Shown here: positions 1-7,461 of the stretch, in pieces
Numbering within the stretch: the stretch's first letter is position 1
How the letters are laid out: the number at the start of each line of letters is the position of its first letter
Origin: an uncultured Clostridia bacterium
Lineage (GTDB): Bacteria > Bacillota > Clostridia > Christensenellales > Aristaeellaceae
DNA length: 10,392 bases
NCBI GenBank assembly: GCA_946409855.1
Contig: CAMJXZ010000091.1
Span: 1 to 10,392 of the forward strand
Direction: 5' to 3'
Made by a program: the position numbers and the translations under genes
Notes under the pieces: model-generated
Seen by the model: the letters and a program-made list of their open reading frames with translations, nothing else
The model's database searches: none
Told to the model about the DNA's origin: nothing

Positions 1-62
1 CAGAATGGGTATTTTGCCGGGTTCCAGTACTGCGAGTTAACATCAGGATCGGTGTCGGCACC
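1..62 (-). other. Possible foreign edge fragment resembling Bacteroidota PorV, in a different frame from the permease
   Basis: Read on the minus strand with codons ending at base 3 (a different frame from the permease), this edge gives GADTDPDVNSQYWNPAKYPF. From memory this resembles the DVNSxxWNPAKYxF segment of PorV, the type IX secretion outer-membrane protein of Bacteroidota. That phylum does not fit the rest of the window. The stretch is also richer in A+T than the adjoining permease. The simplest reading is an assembly join within a short shared word somewhere around bases 40-65. It is too short to call a gene. Confidence 0.4.
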
Positions 63-619
63 GGCACACCCGGGATGAAACTGCCGATGGCTTTGATGAT
101 CCCGCTGTCCACGGTGGGCGTGGCGCCGCCGTTGATCCAGTAGGCGATCGACCGGCCGCAGGTAAAGAGGATGAGGGTGGCGATCATCGGCTGGATACGG
201 AAGACGGAAACCAGCGTGCCGTTGAAGGCGCCGAACAGCATGGCGACGGCGCAGCAGACCGCAAAGCCGCCCAGCACCAGCAGGGGGGTGATTTCCGTGC
301 CGCTCTTGAGCACCTTGACAAAGGCGCTGCCGGCGATGGCCGCCAGGCACCCCACCGAAATGTCCTGCCCGCCGGAAGCGGCGGTCACCAGGGTCATGCC
401 CATGGAAAGGATCACCAGCTCGGAGGCACCGTTGAGGATGCTGATCAGGTTCCCCTGCAGGACAGGGTTGCCGTCGTTGTTGGTCGCAAGCTCGACGCTG
501 AAAAAGCTCGGATCCCGGATGAGGTTGAACACGATCAGCAGGCCCAGCGCGATCAGCGGCACCAGCAGCTGCGCGTTATTCTGAAAAAAGGTGTTTTTGC
601 GCCTGATTGGTTCGCTCAT
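1..619 (-). CDS. Sugar ABC transporter permease (RbsC/YtfT family), 3' end cut by window
   Basis: Membrane permease subunit of a ribose/galactofuranose-type (CUT2) importer. It starts at ATG 619-617, one base after the TGA of the ATPase gene. A GGAGGT ribosome site inside the ATPase end (complement of 630-635) indicates translational coupling. About 206 codons are visible. They include the family block ILSMGMTLVTAASGGQDISV, a glycine/alanine-rich membrane segment, and the block FNGTLVSVFRIQPMIATLIL, which aligns by eye with E. coli YtfT. After the residues PTPILML (to about position 41) a further membrane helix is expected, but the frame reads the hydrophilic LTRSTGTRQNTHS to the edge. The last ~40 bases are therefore probably not genuine permease sequence. 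The family call is firm. The substrate is unknown, and any second permease would lie outside the window. Confidence 0.87.
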   Translation of the reverse strand, partial: MSEPIRRKNTFFQNNAQLLVPLIALGLLIVFNLIRDPSFFSVELATNNDGNPVLQGNLISILNGASELVILSMGMTLVTAASGGQDISVGCLAAIAGSAFVKVLKSGTEITPLLVLGGFAVCCAVAMLFGAFNGTLVSVFRIQPMIATLILFTCGRSIAYWINGGATPTVDSGIIKAIGSFIPGVPVPTPILMLTRSTGTRQNTHS

Positions 620-620
620 C

Positions 621-2156
621 TCAGTTGCCACCTCCCGCGATGGTGTACATGATCTGTTCCTGCGTCAGCTGATCGCCGGTCAGCTCGCCGACGATCTTCC
701 GGTCGCGCATGACGATCAGCCGGGAACAGGTGCGCAGCATCTCCTCGATCTCGGAGGAAATGAAGGTGATGCTCATGCCCTCCCGGGCCAGTTCCAGCAC
801 CAGCCGCTGGATTTCCGTCTTGGTGCCGACGTCGATACCCCGGGTCGGTTCGTCCAGGATCAGGTATTTGGGATGGGTCAGCAGCCACCGGGCCAGGATC
901 ACCTTCTGCTGGTTGCCGCCCGAAAGGGATTTGATGGGCGTATCCGAGGAAGCGGTCTTGATGTCCAGCGCCTTGATGTACTCATCGGCAAAGGCTTCCG
1001 CCTGCGCTTTGGTGAAGGGATGGAAAAAGCCGTTCATTACCTGCAGCGCCAGCAGGATGTTATCGCGGACGGACAGGTCCGCAATGATGCCGTCCCGCTT
1101 GCGGTCCTCCGGCAGATAGCCGATGCCCTGCCGCATGGCGTCCCGGGGTTTACGGATCGCGACCGGCTTCCCTTCCATGGTCGCGCTGCCGCCGGTGACC
1201 CGGTCGGCGCCGAAAATGGCCCGCACACTTTCGCTGCGGCCCGAGCCCAGCAGGCCCGTAAAGCCGTTGACCTCGCCCTTGGCCACCCGGAAATCAAAGG
1301 GGCGGCTTTCGGTGCTCGACAGGCCGTGCACCTCGTACAGCGTTTCGCCCTGCGCGGACTGCGCGTTCTTGTCGATCACCGCCAGGCTTTCCAGCTCCTT
1401 GCCCATCATCTTGGCCACCAGCTCTACCTGCGGCAGCTGTTCGACTTCATAGGCACCGACCAGCCCGCCGTTGCGCAGCACGGTGATCCGGTCGCAGACC
1501 GCGTACACCTGCTCCAGGAAGTGGGTCACGAAGATGATCCCGACACCCTTCTTTTTCAGGTCCCGCATCAGGGAAAAGAGCATTTCCACCTCTTTTTCGT
1601 CCAGCGAGGAGGTGGGCTCGTCCAGGATCAGCACCCGGCAGTCCATATCCACCGCCCGGGCGATGGCCACCATCTGCTGCACCGCCAGGGAGCAGCTGCC
1701 CAGCTGCTGGCGGGGACGGGCGGGAATGCCCAGGCTTTCCATGAGCCTGCCGGTCCTTTTTTCCCTGTCCGCCCAATGGACGGCCAGCCCTTCTTCCCGG
1801 CCGATGAACATGTTTTCCGCCACCGTCAGGTTGGGACAGAGGGTGATCTCCTGATAAACCGTGCTGATACCCGCCTTCTGGGCATCCTGCGGGGAGCGGA
1901 TGCTGACGGCCTGCAGGGGCTCCCCGATGAGGATTTCCCCCGCGTCTTTGCTGTAAACGCCCGTAAGCACCTTGATCAGGGTGGACTTGCCGGCGCCGTT
2001 TTCCCCCATCAGCGCGTGGATCTCTCCTTTACACAGGGAAAAGTCCACATTCTCCAGGGCTTTGACACCGGGGAAGGATTTGCTGATCCCGCGCATGGAC
2101 AGGATCACGTTTCCCTCCGCCTCCGCCGCTTCCTTGGCCAGATTCACGGCACCCAT
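621..2156 (-). CDS. Sugar ABC transporter ATP-binding protein, two fused ATPase domains (RbsA/MglA/YtfR family)
   Basis: Cytoplasmic ATPase of the CUT2 importer, 511 residues from ATG 2156, the usual size for the family. Domain 1 carries a full Walker A (GENGAGKST, about residues 51-59), an unusual signature (CSLAVQQ), Walker B LILDEPTSSLD (about 176-186) and a switch histidine in FVTHF. Domain 2 has a degenerate Walker A (GLLGSGRSE, no GK), an intact signature SLSGGNQQK, Walker B LILDEPTRGID and ISSE in place of the H-loop. This asymmetry is normal for RbsA/MglA proteins, where one site is catalytically weak. An upstream GTG at 2165 is an alternative start: the GGAAAGGAG tract is about 11 bases from the ATG and very close to the GTG, so the start is not settled. 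The gene follows a terminator hairpin after the binding-protein gene and is coupled to the permease. Confidence 0.93.
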   Translation of the reverse strand: MGAVNLAKEAAEAEGNVILSMRGISKSFPGVKALENVDFSLCKGEIHALMGENGAGKSTLIKVLTGVYSKDAGEILIGEPLQAVSIRSPQDAQKAGISTVYQEITLCPNLTVAENMFIGREEGLAVHWADREKRTGRLMESLGIPARPRQQLGSCSLAVQQMVAIARAVDMDCRVLILDEPTSSLDEKEVEMLFSLMRDLKKKGVGIIFVTHFLEQVYAVCDRITVLRNGGLVGAYEVEQLPQVELVAKMMGKELESLAVIDKNAQSAQGETLYEVHGLSSTESRPFDFRVAKGEVNGFTGLLGSGRSESVRAIFGADRVTGGSATMEGKPVAIRKPRDAMRQGIGYLPEDRKRDGIIADLSVRDNILLALQVMNGFFHPFTKAQAEAFADEYIKALDIKTASSDTPIKSLSGGNQQKVILARWLLTHPKYLILDEPTRGIDVGTKTEIQRLVLELAREGMSITFISSEIEEMLRTCSRLIVMRDRKIVGELTGDQLTQEQIMYTIAGGGN

Positions 2157-2180
2157 TCTCCGCACCGCTCCTTTCCTTTA

Positions 2181-2227
2181 AAAAAGCGCGGTGTGGAACG
2201 CGGATTGCTCCTTATTCCACACCGCGC
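2181..2227 (-). terminator. Intrinsic terminator/attenuator between binding-protein and ATPase genes
   Basis: A perfect 13-bp inverted repeat (2186-2198 with 2215-2227, GCGCGGTGTGGAA and its complement) encloses a 16-base loop. On the minus strand it is followed at once by TTTTT (2185-2181). It starts 28 bases after the binding-protein stop and lies just before the ATPase ribosome site. I see no new promoter in the gap. The likely role is partial termination, so that binding protein is made in excess over ATPase and permease, a common arrangement in importer operons. Confidence 0.88.
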
Positions 2228-2255
2228 CGGCGTTATTGCGTCAGTCGTTGTCTGA

Positions 2256-3218
2256 TTATTCGCCCAGGCCGTAGGCCGCGATATCATCCTCGGTGATCTC
2301 GCGGGCGTCAAAGCCCTTCTCCACGGAGATGATCTGCTTCTTCTCGTTCAGGCCTTCGATGGTGCCGCCCTGCTCCAGGACCTTGATCATGCTGTCGATC
2401 ACGGCCGCCTGGAAGGGAGAGCACTGACCGTCGTAGTTCCAGTTGCCGGCCAGCAGTTCGCGGAGCGCCCACTTGTTGCAGTCAAAGCCCATGACCACGA
2501 CTTTGCCGTTCACGCCGTGGGTAATGCCGGCTTCGTCCAGAGCGGCCACAGCGCCGCGGGCCATACCGTCGTTCTCGGCGTAGATGACGTTGAATTCATC
2601 GCCGGCGTTGATAACGGCTTCCACGATCTTCTTGGCTTCGGCTTCGTCCCAGGTAGCGGTCTGCTGGGCAACCTTGATCATGGTGCCGGCAGCAAACTGA
2701 GCGTCCAGCGCGCCGGTGCGGCCCAGCTGCGCGTCGCTGCCCATAGCGCCCTGAATGTGGATGACCTTGTATTCGGGGAGCGCCAGGCTCAGCAGCCAGT
2801 TGACAGCGGTGTTGCCTTCATCGGCCATGTTGGAAACGACGGCAGCGGCGAACAGTTCGGGGTCGCAGTCGATCATGCGGTCGAACAGGAACACGGTCAC
2901 GCCCTGCTCCTTGGCATCGGCCAGCACGGCGTCCCAGCCGGTGGTCTCAGCGGCGGAGATCAGCAGGTAGTCCACACCGTCGGTGATGAACTGACGGGCG
3001 GCGCTCAGCTGCTCATCGTTTTTCAGGCTGTAGAAGGTCTTGGCTTCGTAGCCGTTCTCGGCGGAGAAAACCGCTTCAAAGTCCTTGACGTTGGCTTCAC
3101 GGTAGCCGGATTCGGACGGAGGGTTGTTGACGATGCCGACCTTGATGCCATCCGCCAGAGCGGCCGTCGCGGCGAGCATCATAGCGAGTGCCAGAACCAA
3201 TGCGAGCAGTTTCTTCAT
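2256..3218 (-). CDS. Exported sugar-binding protein of the ABC importer (RbsB/YtfQ-like, periplasmic-binding fold I)
   Basis: Captures sugar outside the membrane and delivers it to the permease. 320 residues from ATG 3218. That start is chosen because GGAGGT lies 6 bases upstream and because it begins a classic signal peptide (KK, hydrophobic core, ALA|D cleavage after about residue 22). The frame stays open upstream to 3293, but that stretch contains the promoter. The mature part has typical family blocks: KVGIVNN, SESGYREA, QFITDGVDYLLISAAETTGW, VFLFDRMID, VIYAENDGMARGAVAALDEAG and VVVMGFD. There is no lipobox cysteine, unlike the second binding protein at 6403-7383. First gene of the importer operon. 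Substrate unknown; the family includes ribose, galactose and galactofuranose binders. Confidence 0.93.
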   Translation of the reverse strand: MKKLLALVLALAMMLAATAALADGIKVGIVNNPPSESGYREANVKDFEAVFSAENGYEAKTFYSLKNDEQLSAARQFITDGVDYLLISAAETTGWDAVLADAKEQGVTVFLFDRMIDCDPELFAAAVVSNMADEGNTAVNWLLSLALPEYKVIHIQGAMGSDAQLGRTGALDAQFAAGTMIKVAQQTATWDEAEAKKIVEAVINAGDEFNVIYAENDGMARGAVAALDEAGITHGVNGKVVVMGFDCNKWALRELLAGNWNYDGQCSPFQAAVIDSMIKVLEQGGTIEGLNEKKQIISVEKGFDAREITEDDIAAYGLGE

Positions 3219-3264
3219 AATGATACCTCCAGTTTTCTCTTTTAGGCTTTCGCCCATTGTACAC

Positions 3265-3293
3265 ATTATAGGCCATCGGGCTCCGCCAGACAA
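3265..3293 (-). promoter_or_regulatory. Sigma-A-type promoter of the importer operon
   Basis: On the minus strand there is TTGTCT (complement of 3288-3293), a spacer of exactly 17 bases, then a perfect TATAAT (complement of 3265-3270). Transcription should start near 3258, giving a leader of about 40 bases before ATG 3218. The weak -35 (4 of 6 consensus) beside paired repeats suits an activated promoter. Confidence 0.85.
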
Positions 3294-3302
3294 TAAAGAG
3301 AA

Positions 3303-3331
3303 TTCCGGATCAGGTTCAAATTTTTCCGGAT
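3303..3331 (-). promoter_or_regulatory. Candidate AraC/YesN-type operator: two ATCCGGAA direct repeats 21 bp apart
   Basis: The 8-mer ATCCGGAA (minus strand) occurs at 3324-3331 and at 3303-3310, start to start exactly 21 bp. The inner copy ends 9 bases before the -35 box. AraC-family proteins typically bind two direct half-sites about two helical turns apart, next to or overlapping the -35. The gene immediately upstream encodes an AraC-domain response regulator, which makes it the obvious candidate binder. The spacing and position are seen; the binding is inferred. Confidence 0.6.
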
Positions 3332-3357
3332 TTGCCCGCCCGCAATTTACTTTCCGG

Positions 3358-4947
3358 TTAAAAATCTTCCGGATTCGGTTGAAAATCTTCTCCGGCGGCG
3401 CTTTTACGGTATTCGCTGGGGGTGACGCCGGTGTGCTTCTTGAAGATGTAGCTGAAATAGTGGGCGTCGTTGTATCCCACCTCCTGAGCGATCTGGGCGG
3501 CGCGCAGGCGGGTGGTGGCCAGCAGCTCCCTGGCCTTGCCGACGCGAAGCGCCGTCAGGTACTGGGTAAAGGTCAGGCCCGTCTCCTGGGAGAACAGGGC
3601 GCAGAAGTGGCTCTGGGACATATGCACCTCCCCGGCCACGTCCTGCAGCATCAGGTTCGGGTCCGAAAAATGGCTGGTCAGAAAGCGTCTGGCCTGGCTG
3701 ACCGCGCTGCCCGCCTCCGGGCCCCGGTCGTTCCTCAGGCGGATCGCCCGGCGCAGCAGCGCCGCCAGCTGGCGGAAGCCCGCTTCCCCTTCCGTGCGCA
3801 GCGCCTCGGCCACCTCCGCCTGCGGCAGCACCTCCCGGGGATCTCCGCCGGCTTCGTGGATCATCCGCTGGGCGGCCAGCAGCGCCGCGACCCGCAGATA
3901 CCCAAGCGCCAGGGCGGGATCCATGGAGGCGGTGTATTCGGTCATGACCGCTTCCACATCCTCCTGAGACGCGTACTGCAGCCGCTCGTACAGGGGACTG
4001 AGCTCCGCCTCCGACAGTGCGGCGGAAGGCGCGGAAACCTCGTCCACCCCCACGATCCTTCGGCCCTTTTCCCCCCGGGCCGCCTGCAGGCGGCGCACGT
4101 GGCGGGCCGACTTCATGCTGCGGCGGATGGCGTGATAATCGTCCACCGTTTCCCCTACCGCAAAGATCAGGGTTTCCAGGGTGATCAGCTCCGGCAGACG
4201 GATGGCCGAATTGGCGAAGGAATAGGCCCGCTCCTCCGTATCCCCATGGTTGTCTCCCAGCACCAGCGCCCGGGCTCCGTGAGGCGCGCCGCAGACCTGG
4301 ACGCCCCCGCCGCTCATTTCCGCCAGGGCAAAGAGCGCGTCGCGGCAGACCGCCCGGTCCTCATCCTTCGCGTCAAAGAAGATGTCGATCACCGCGTAGC
4401 AGGAAGCGGACAGATTGACCCCAAGCCCGCGCATCTGCCGCAGCAGCGCGTCGTCGTCCGCCGGGTTGCCTTCGTCGGTAAACAGGGACGCCAGCAGCTT
4501 GTCCCGCAGGAACTGGCTGCCGTGGGTCACCCGCTCCCTGAGGGCGGAAAGATGCTCCCGGTCCCGCCGCTTTTCCTCGATCTGTTCCCGGACCTTCTGC
4601 AGGGCCTGACGGAGCTCCTCCGCGGTCACCGGCTTGAGGAGATAATGCCGCACCCCCAGGGACATGGCCTTCTGGGCGTAGGCAAAGTCATCGTACCCGG
4701 ACAGGATGATCCGCTCCACCCAGGGCATGGTGCGCTGCACCTCCTCGCACAAGCGGATGCCGTCCATAAACGGCATGCGGATATCCGTCAGAAGGATGTC
4801 CGGCCCCAGGTCACGGATCATGGGCAGCGCCATTTCCCCGTCCGGCGCCTCCCCCACCAGCTGAAACCCTTCGGCCTCCCAGGGAAAGGAATTGCGCAGG
4901 CTTTCCCGGATGGCGATCTCGTCATCCACGAGAAACACTTTCATCAT
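3358..4947 (-). CDS. Response regulator with receiver and AraC-type DNA-binding domain (YesN family)
   Basis: 529 residues from ATG 4947, starting MMKVFLVDDE. GGAGG lies 9 bases before this ATG, and an ATG three bases later is equally possible. The receiver domain (about 1-125) has the acidic pair D8/D9, phospho-acceptor D55 in LLTDIRMPFMDG, S83 in ILSGYDDF and K105 in LLKPV, so all key residues are present. A long middle region (about 150-400) is poorly conserved, as usual in YesN proteins. The C-terminus (about 415-515) holds two AraC helix-turn-helix units, including LQDVAGEVHMSQSHFCALFS and IAQEVGYNDAHYFSYIFKKH with the GVTPSEYRK end. It overlaps the kinase gene by 26 bases, so the two are co-translated partners. 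The last residues (EDFQPNPEDF) are encoded by DNA that resembles the operator just downstream. Likely target: the importer promoter at 3265-3293. Confidence 0.94.
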   Translation of the reverse strand: MMKVFLVDDEIAIRESLRNSFPWEAEGFQLVGEAPDGEMALPMIRDLGPDILLTDIRMPFMDGIRLCEEVQRTMPWVERIILSGYDDFAYAQKAMSLGVRHYLLKPVTAEELRQALQKVREQIEEKRRDREHLSALRERVTHGSQFLRDKLLASLFTDEGNPADDDALLRQMRGLGVNLSASCYAVIDIFFDAKDEDRAVCRDALFALAEMSGGGVQVCGAPHGARALVLGDNHGDTEERAYSFANSAIRLPELITLETLIFAVGETVDDYHAIRRSMKSARHVRRLQAARGEKGRRIVGVDEVSAPSAALSEAELSPLYERLQYASQEDVEAVMTEYTASMDPALALGYLRVAALLAAQRMIHEAGGDPREVLPQAEVAEALRTEGEAGFRQLAALLRRAIRLRNDRGPEAGSAVSQARRFLTSHFSDPNLMLQDVAGEVHMSQSHFCALFSQETGLTFTQYLTALRVGKARELLATTRLRAAQIAQEVGYNDAHYFSYIFKKHTGVTPSEYRKSAAGEDFQPNPEDF

Positions 4948-6400
4948 GCTCCAGTTCCTCCTTCCTGAGCGCGGGCACCGTAAAGGACACCGTGGTACCG
5001 CTTTCGTCCGACTGAATGGCCAGCCCCTCTTCCTGCCGGTAATACAGGCGGATGCGCAGGTCCACATTTTTCAGGCCGAAACCGGTCCCTTCCGGGTCGG
5101 GCGCGGGGCGGGCTTCCGCCCGTTCCTCCCGCAGCATCGCGCGGACCGCCTCCAGCTTTTCCGGGGGCATGCCCCGGCCGTTGTCGGTGACCGAAAAGGT
5201 CATGGTTTCCCCCGACCGGCACGCGCGGATCCCGATCCGCCCGCCGCCCCGCTTGGCCTTGATCCCATGGTACAGGGCGTTTTCCGCCAGCGGCTGCAAA
5301 AGCAGCTTGGGCATCCACAAATCCGTGACGTCTCCCTCGACATCCACCGAATAATCCAGGATGTCCCGGTAGCGGATCTTCTGGATGCTCAGATAGGCGG
5401 TGGTATGGCGGATCTCCTGTTCCACAGGGATCCAGTCCGCACCGGCGGACAGAGAGATGCGGAAAAAGTCGCTCAGATTCCGGGTCAGGCTGATGACGTC
5501 CTCCGCCTTCCCGGATTCCGCCTGCCAGATGATGGCGTCCAGCGTGTTGTACAGGAAATGGGGGTTGATCTGGGCCTGGAGCATCCGCAGCTCCGCCTTG
5601 GCCAGGTGCTCCTGCTTGAGGCGGTTCTGCTCGATCAGGCCCTCCAGCCGGGCCGCCATCCGGTTGATCTGGTCCGCCAGGTTTTTCAGGTCCGCCACTT
5701 CCACGTCGCTGACCCGTTCCTCAAAGCCGCCGTTGGCGATCCGGTCCACGGTGTTTTCCAGGCGCATCAGGGCGCCCCGGATGACGGCGGTCAGCCGCAC
5801 GGTTTCCAGACGCGTCCAGAGCAGCGCGCCCAGCAGCAGCAGGAACTCGACCCCCGCGGCCGACATCAGGATCAGCCGGATCCGGCGGCCGGCCTGGGCG
5901 GCTATGGCGATCTCCTCGGAAAGGAAGGCGTCGATCTTGTCCCCCGCCAGCTCGCCCACCTGCCAGACCTCGTCCACGATGGCCTCGATCTCGCTGACCG
6001 GCCGGCGGGCGGTCATGCCGTCCCGGACCTGGCCGGCGTAATGCCACACGGTGTCCATCGTCCGGCGGGCGACGGTCAGCTGCACCGCGCGGCTGCCGTC
6101 CGTTTTTTGAAGCAGCGCCTCCAGCGTCTCGTTGACCTGCGCCACCTGCTCCGGGACCCCGCTCTCCGCGAAGGGAACCCGGCCCGCCGCCACGCTGAAG
6201 AGGTTCTTCGCCAGCTCCGTTTCCACGATGGGTTTTAATTCCGAAGCGGTCGCCATCCGCTGGATCATGGCCTGGTACTGCTGGGTGTACACCAGCGTAA
6301 CCGTCAGCCCGATCACCACCGGGATGATCAGCAGCGCCGCCACGGACCAGACCGACCGCTGGACGTAGGCGGTAAAGCTGGTCAGTTTCCTTTTTTTCAT
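4922..6400 (-). CDS. Membrane sensor histidine kinase (LytS/YesM family, His_kinase + HATPase)
   Basis: 492 residues. GGAGGG lies 9 bases before ATG 6400, and the start is 2 bases after the stop of the binding lipoprotein gene. A membrane segment at about 18-38 and a second at about 176-196 enclose roughly 135 extracytoplasmic residues that look helical and contain no PAS or Cache-like pattern. A HAMP-like linker follows (about 198-252), then a coiled stretch and the phospho-acceptor motif QINPHFLYNTLDAI with H281. The ATP-binding domain shows N374 in LAENALYHGIK, DNGRGM (406-411) and GTGFGLKNV (438-446). All catalytic motifs are intact. A helical outer domain beside a binding-protein gene suggests that it senses sugar through that protein rather than directly, as LytS does with XylFII in Clostridium beijerinckii. 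The partner regulator overlaps its 3' end. Confidence 0.94.
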   Translation of the reverse strand: MKKRKLTSFTAYVQRSVWSVAALLIIPVVIGLTVTLVYTQQYQAMIQRMATASELKPIVETELAKNLFSVAAGRVPFAESGVPEQVAQVNETLEALLQKTDGSRAVQLTVARRTMDTVWHYAGQVRDGMTARRPVSEIEAIVDEVWQVGELAGDKIDAFLSEEIAIAAQAGRRIRLILMSAAGVEFLLLLGALLWTRLETVRLTAVIRGALMRLENTVDRIANGGFEERVSDVEVADLKNLADQINRMAARLEGLIEQNRLKQEHLAKAELRMLQAQINPHFLYNTLDAIIWQAESGKAEDVISLTRNLSDFFRISLSAGADWIPVEQEIRHTTAYLSIQKIRYRDILDYSVDVEGDVTDLWMPKLLLQPLAENALYHGIKAKRGGGRIGIRACRSGETMTFSVTDNGRGMPPEKLEAVRAMLREERAEARPAPDPEGTGFGLKNVDLRIRLYYRQEEGLAIQSDESGTTVSFTVPALRKEELEHDESVSRG

Positions 6401-6402
6401 GG

Positions 6403-7383
6403 TCAGAAGCCCTCCGGCTCAGGGCCCGCCGGGTCGTCCAGGTCGGAAAAGGCCGATTCCACGGGGTGGGAGATCTTGGGGATGCTGCGCCCGTTCACCA
6501 GCCCCTGCACCAGGGCCATCACGGAACCGCCCAGCGCCGGGGTGCACTGCACGACGCAGTTGACCCGCCCGTCCTTAAGTGCCTGAACCGCCTCCTTTTC
6601 CCCGTCCACGGAAATCAGCAGGATGTCCTTCCCCGGCCGGACGCCCTGCCGGTCCAGCACGTCCAGCGCCCCCAGGGTCATGGAATCGTTGTGGGAATAG
6701 ACCACGTCGATCCCCTCCGCCCCGAAGCGGGACAGCAGCTCGCTCATGCACTCCTCCCCCTTGGAGCGCAGGAAATCGCCGGATACGGAGGCGATCACCG
6801 TAAACCGCGTGTCCTCCCCGATGACGTCCAGGAAGCCGCGCCGCCTGTCCCGCATGGGGGTGGAATCGATGGTGCCGCTGATCTCCACGATGTTCATGTG
6901 AACAGCTTCCAGGGCGTCCGCCTTTTTGACCAGGTATTCCCCTGCCCGGCGGCCCTCCTGGTAAAAGTCCGCCCCGACGTAGGCCGTGTACAGGCCCTCG
7001 TCCGCGTTCTCGATCATCCGGTCCATCAGAATCACCGGGATCCCGGCCTCCCGGGCTTCGTTCAGCACGTTGTCCCACCCGGTCTCCACGATGGGCGAAA
7101 AGACGATCACGTCCACCCGGGAGGCGATAAAGTTCCGGATGGATTTGATCTGCAGCTCCTGCTTCTGGTTGGCGTTTTCCATCATCAGGGCAAAGCCGTA
7201 TTTATCCGCCGCGTCCACCATGCTGGCGGTGTTGGCGATCCGCCAGGAGCTCTCCGCCCCCAGCTGGGAAAAGCCCACCACCACGGAACGGTCCGGCTGC
7301 GGGGCGGGATCGGGCCGCCTGGCGCACCCGCCCAAAGCAAACACCAGCACCAGGGCCATCAGGAAAACGCGGACGCGGCGCAT
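6403..7383 (-). CDS. Sugar-binding lipoprotein, YtfQ-like, probable sensor partner of the kinase
   Basis: 326 residues from ATG 7383, preceded by GGGGGA. The frame is open upstream to 7575, but that part contains the promoter and repeats, and only this start gives a lipoprotein signal: MRRVRVFLMALVLVFALGGC with C20 as the lipidated residue. The mature protein aligns well by eye with E. coli YtfQ (galactofuranose-binding): VVVGFSQLGAESSWRIANT, QKQELQIKSIRNFIASRVD, PIVETGWDNVLNEA, GDFLRSKGEECM, VYSHNDSMTLGA and GKDILLISVDGE. It is first in an operon with the kinase and regulator and has no ATPase or permease of its own nearby, so a sensing role is more likely than transport. Ligand inferred only as a sugar of the YtfQ class. 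Confidence 0.9.
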   Translation of the reverse strand: MRRVRVFLMALVLVFALGGCARRPDPAPQPDRSVVVGFSQLGAESSWRIANTASMVDAADKYGFALMMENANQKQELQIKSIRNFIASRVDVIVFSPIVETGWDNVLNEAREAGIPVILMDRMIENADEGLYTAYVGADFYQEGRRAGEYLVKKADALEAVHMNIVEISGTIDSTPMRDRRRGFLDVIGEDTRFTVIASVSGDFLRSKGEECMSELLSRFGAEGIDVVYSHNDSMTLGALDVLDRQGVRPGKDILLISVDGEKEAVQALKDGRVNCVVQCTPALGGSVMALVQGLVNGRSIPKISHPVESAFSDLDDPAGPEPEGF

Positions 7384-7407
7384 GGGCCATCCCCCTTTTT
7401 TCACGTC

Positions 7408-7438
7408 CGTCCGGCCGCCGGAACACCCGGGCCGGACG
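7408..7438 (-). other. Stem-loop in the 5' leader of the sensing operon
   Basis: A perfect 9-bp inverted repeat (7408-7416 with 7430-7438) encloses a 13-base loop. It lies inside the ~70-base leader between the predicted start of transcription (near 7455) and ATG 7383. On the minus strand it is followed by an A-run rather than a T-run, so it is not an intrinsic terminator. It could affect mRNA stability or access to the ribosome site about 15 bases downstream, or it may be a by-product of high GC. Confidence 0.45.
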
Positions 7439-7461
7439 AACATCTTTGATCGATGAATCCT

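Noticed and set aside
591..2255. 554-codon plus-strand frame
   Set aside because: Mirror frame of the ATPase gene caused by high GC; rich in His/Gln/Pro, no family motif, no ribosome site.
3219..3293. 25-codon extension of the importer binding protein from 3293
   Set aside because: It overlaps both promoter boxes, while the ATG at 3218 has an ideal GGAGGT and starts a signal peptide.
3124..4968. 614-codon plus-strand frame
   Set aside because: Antisense shadow of the regulator gene; it crosses the importer promoter, and its opposite strand carries intact receiver and AraC motifs.
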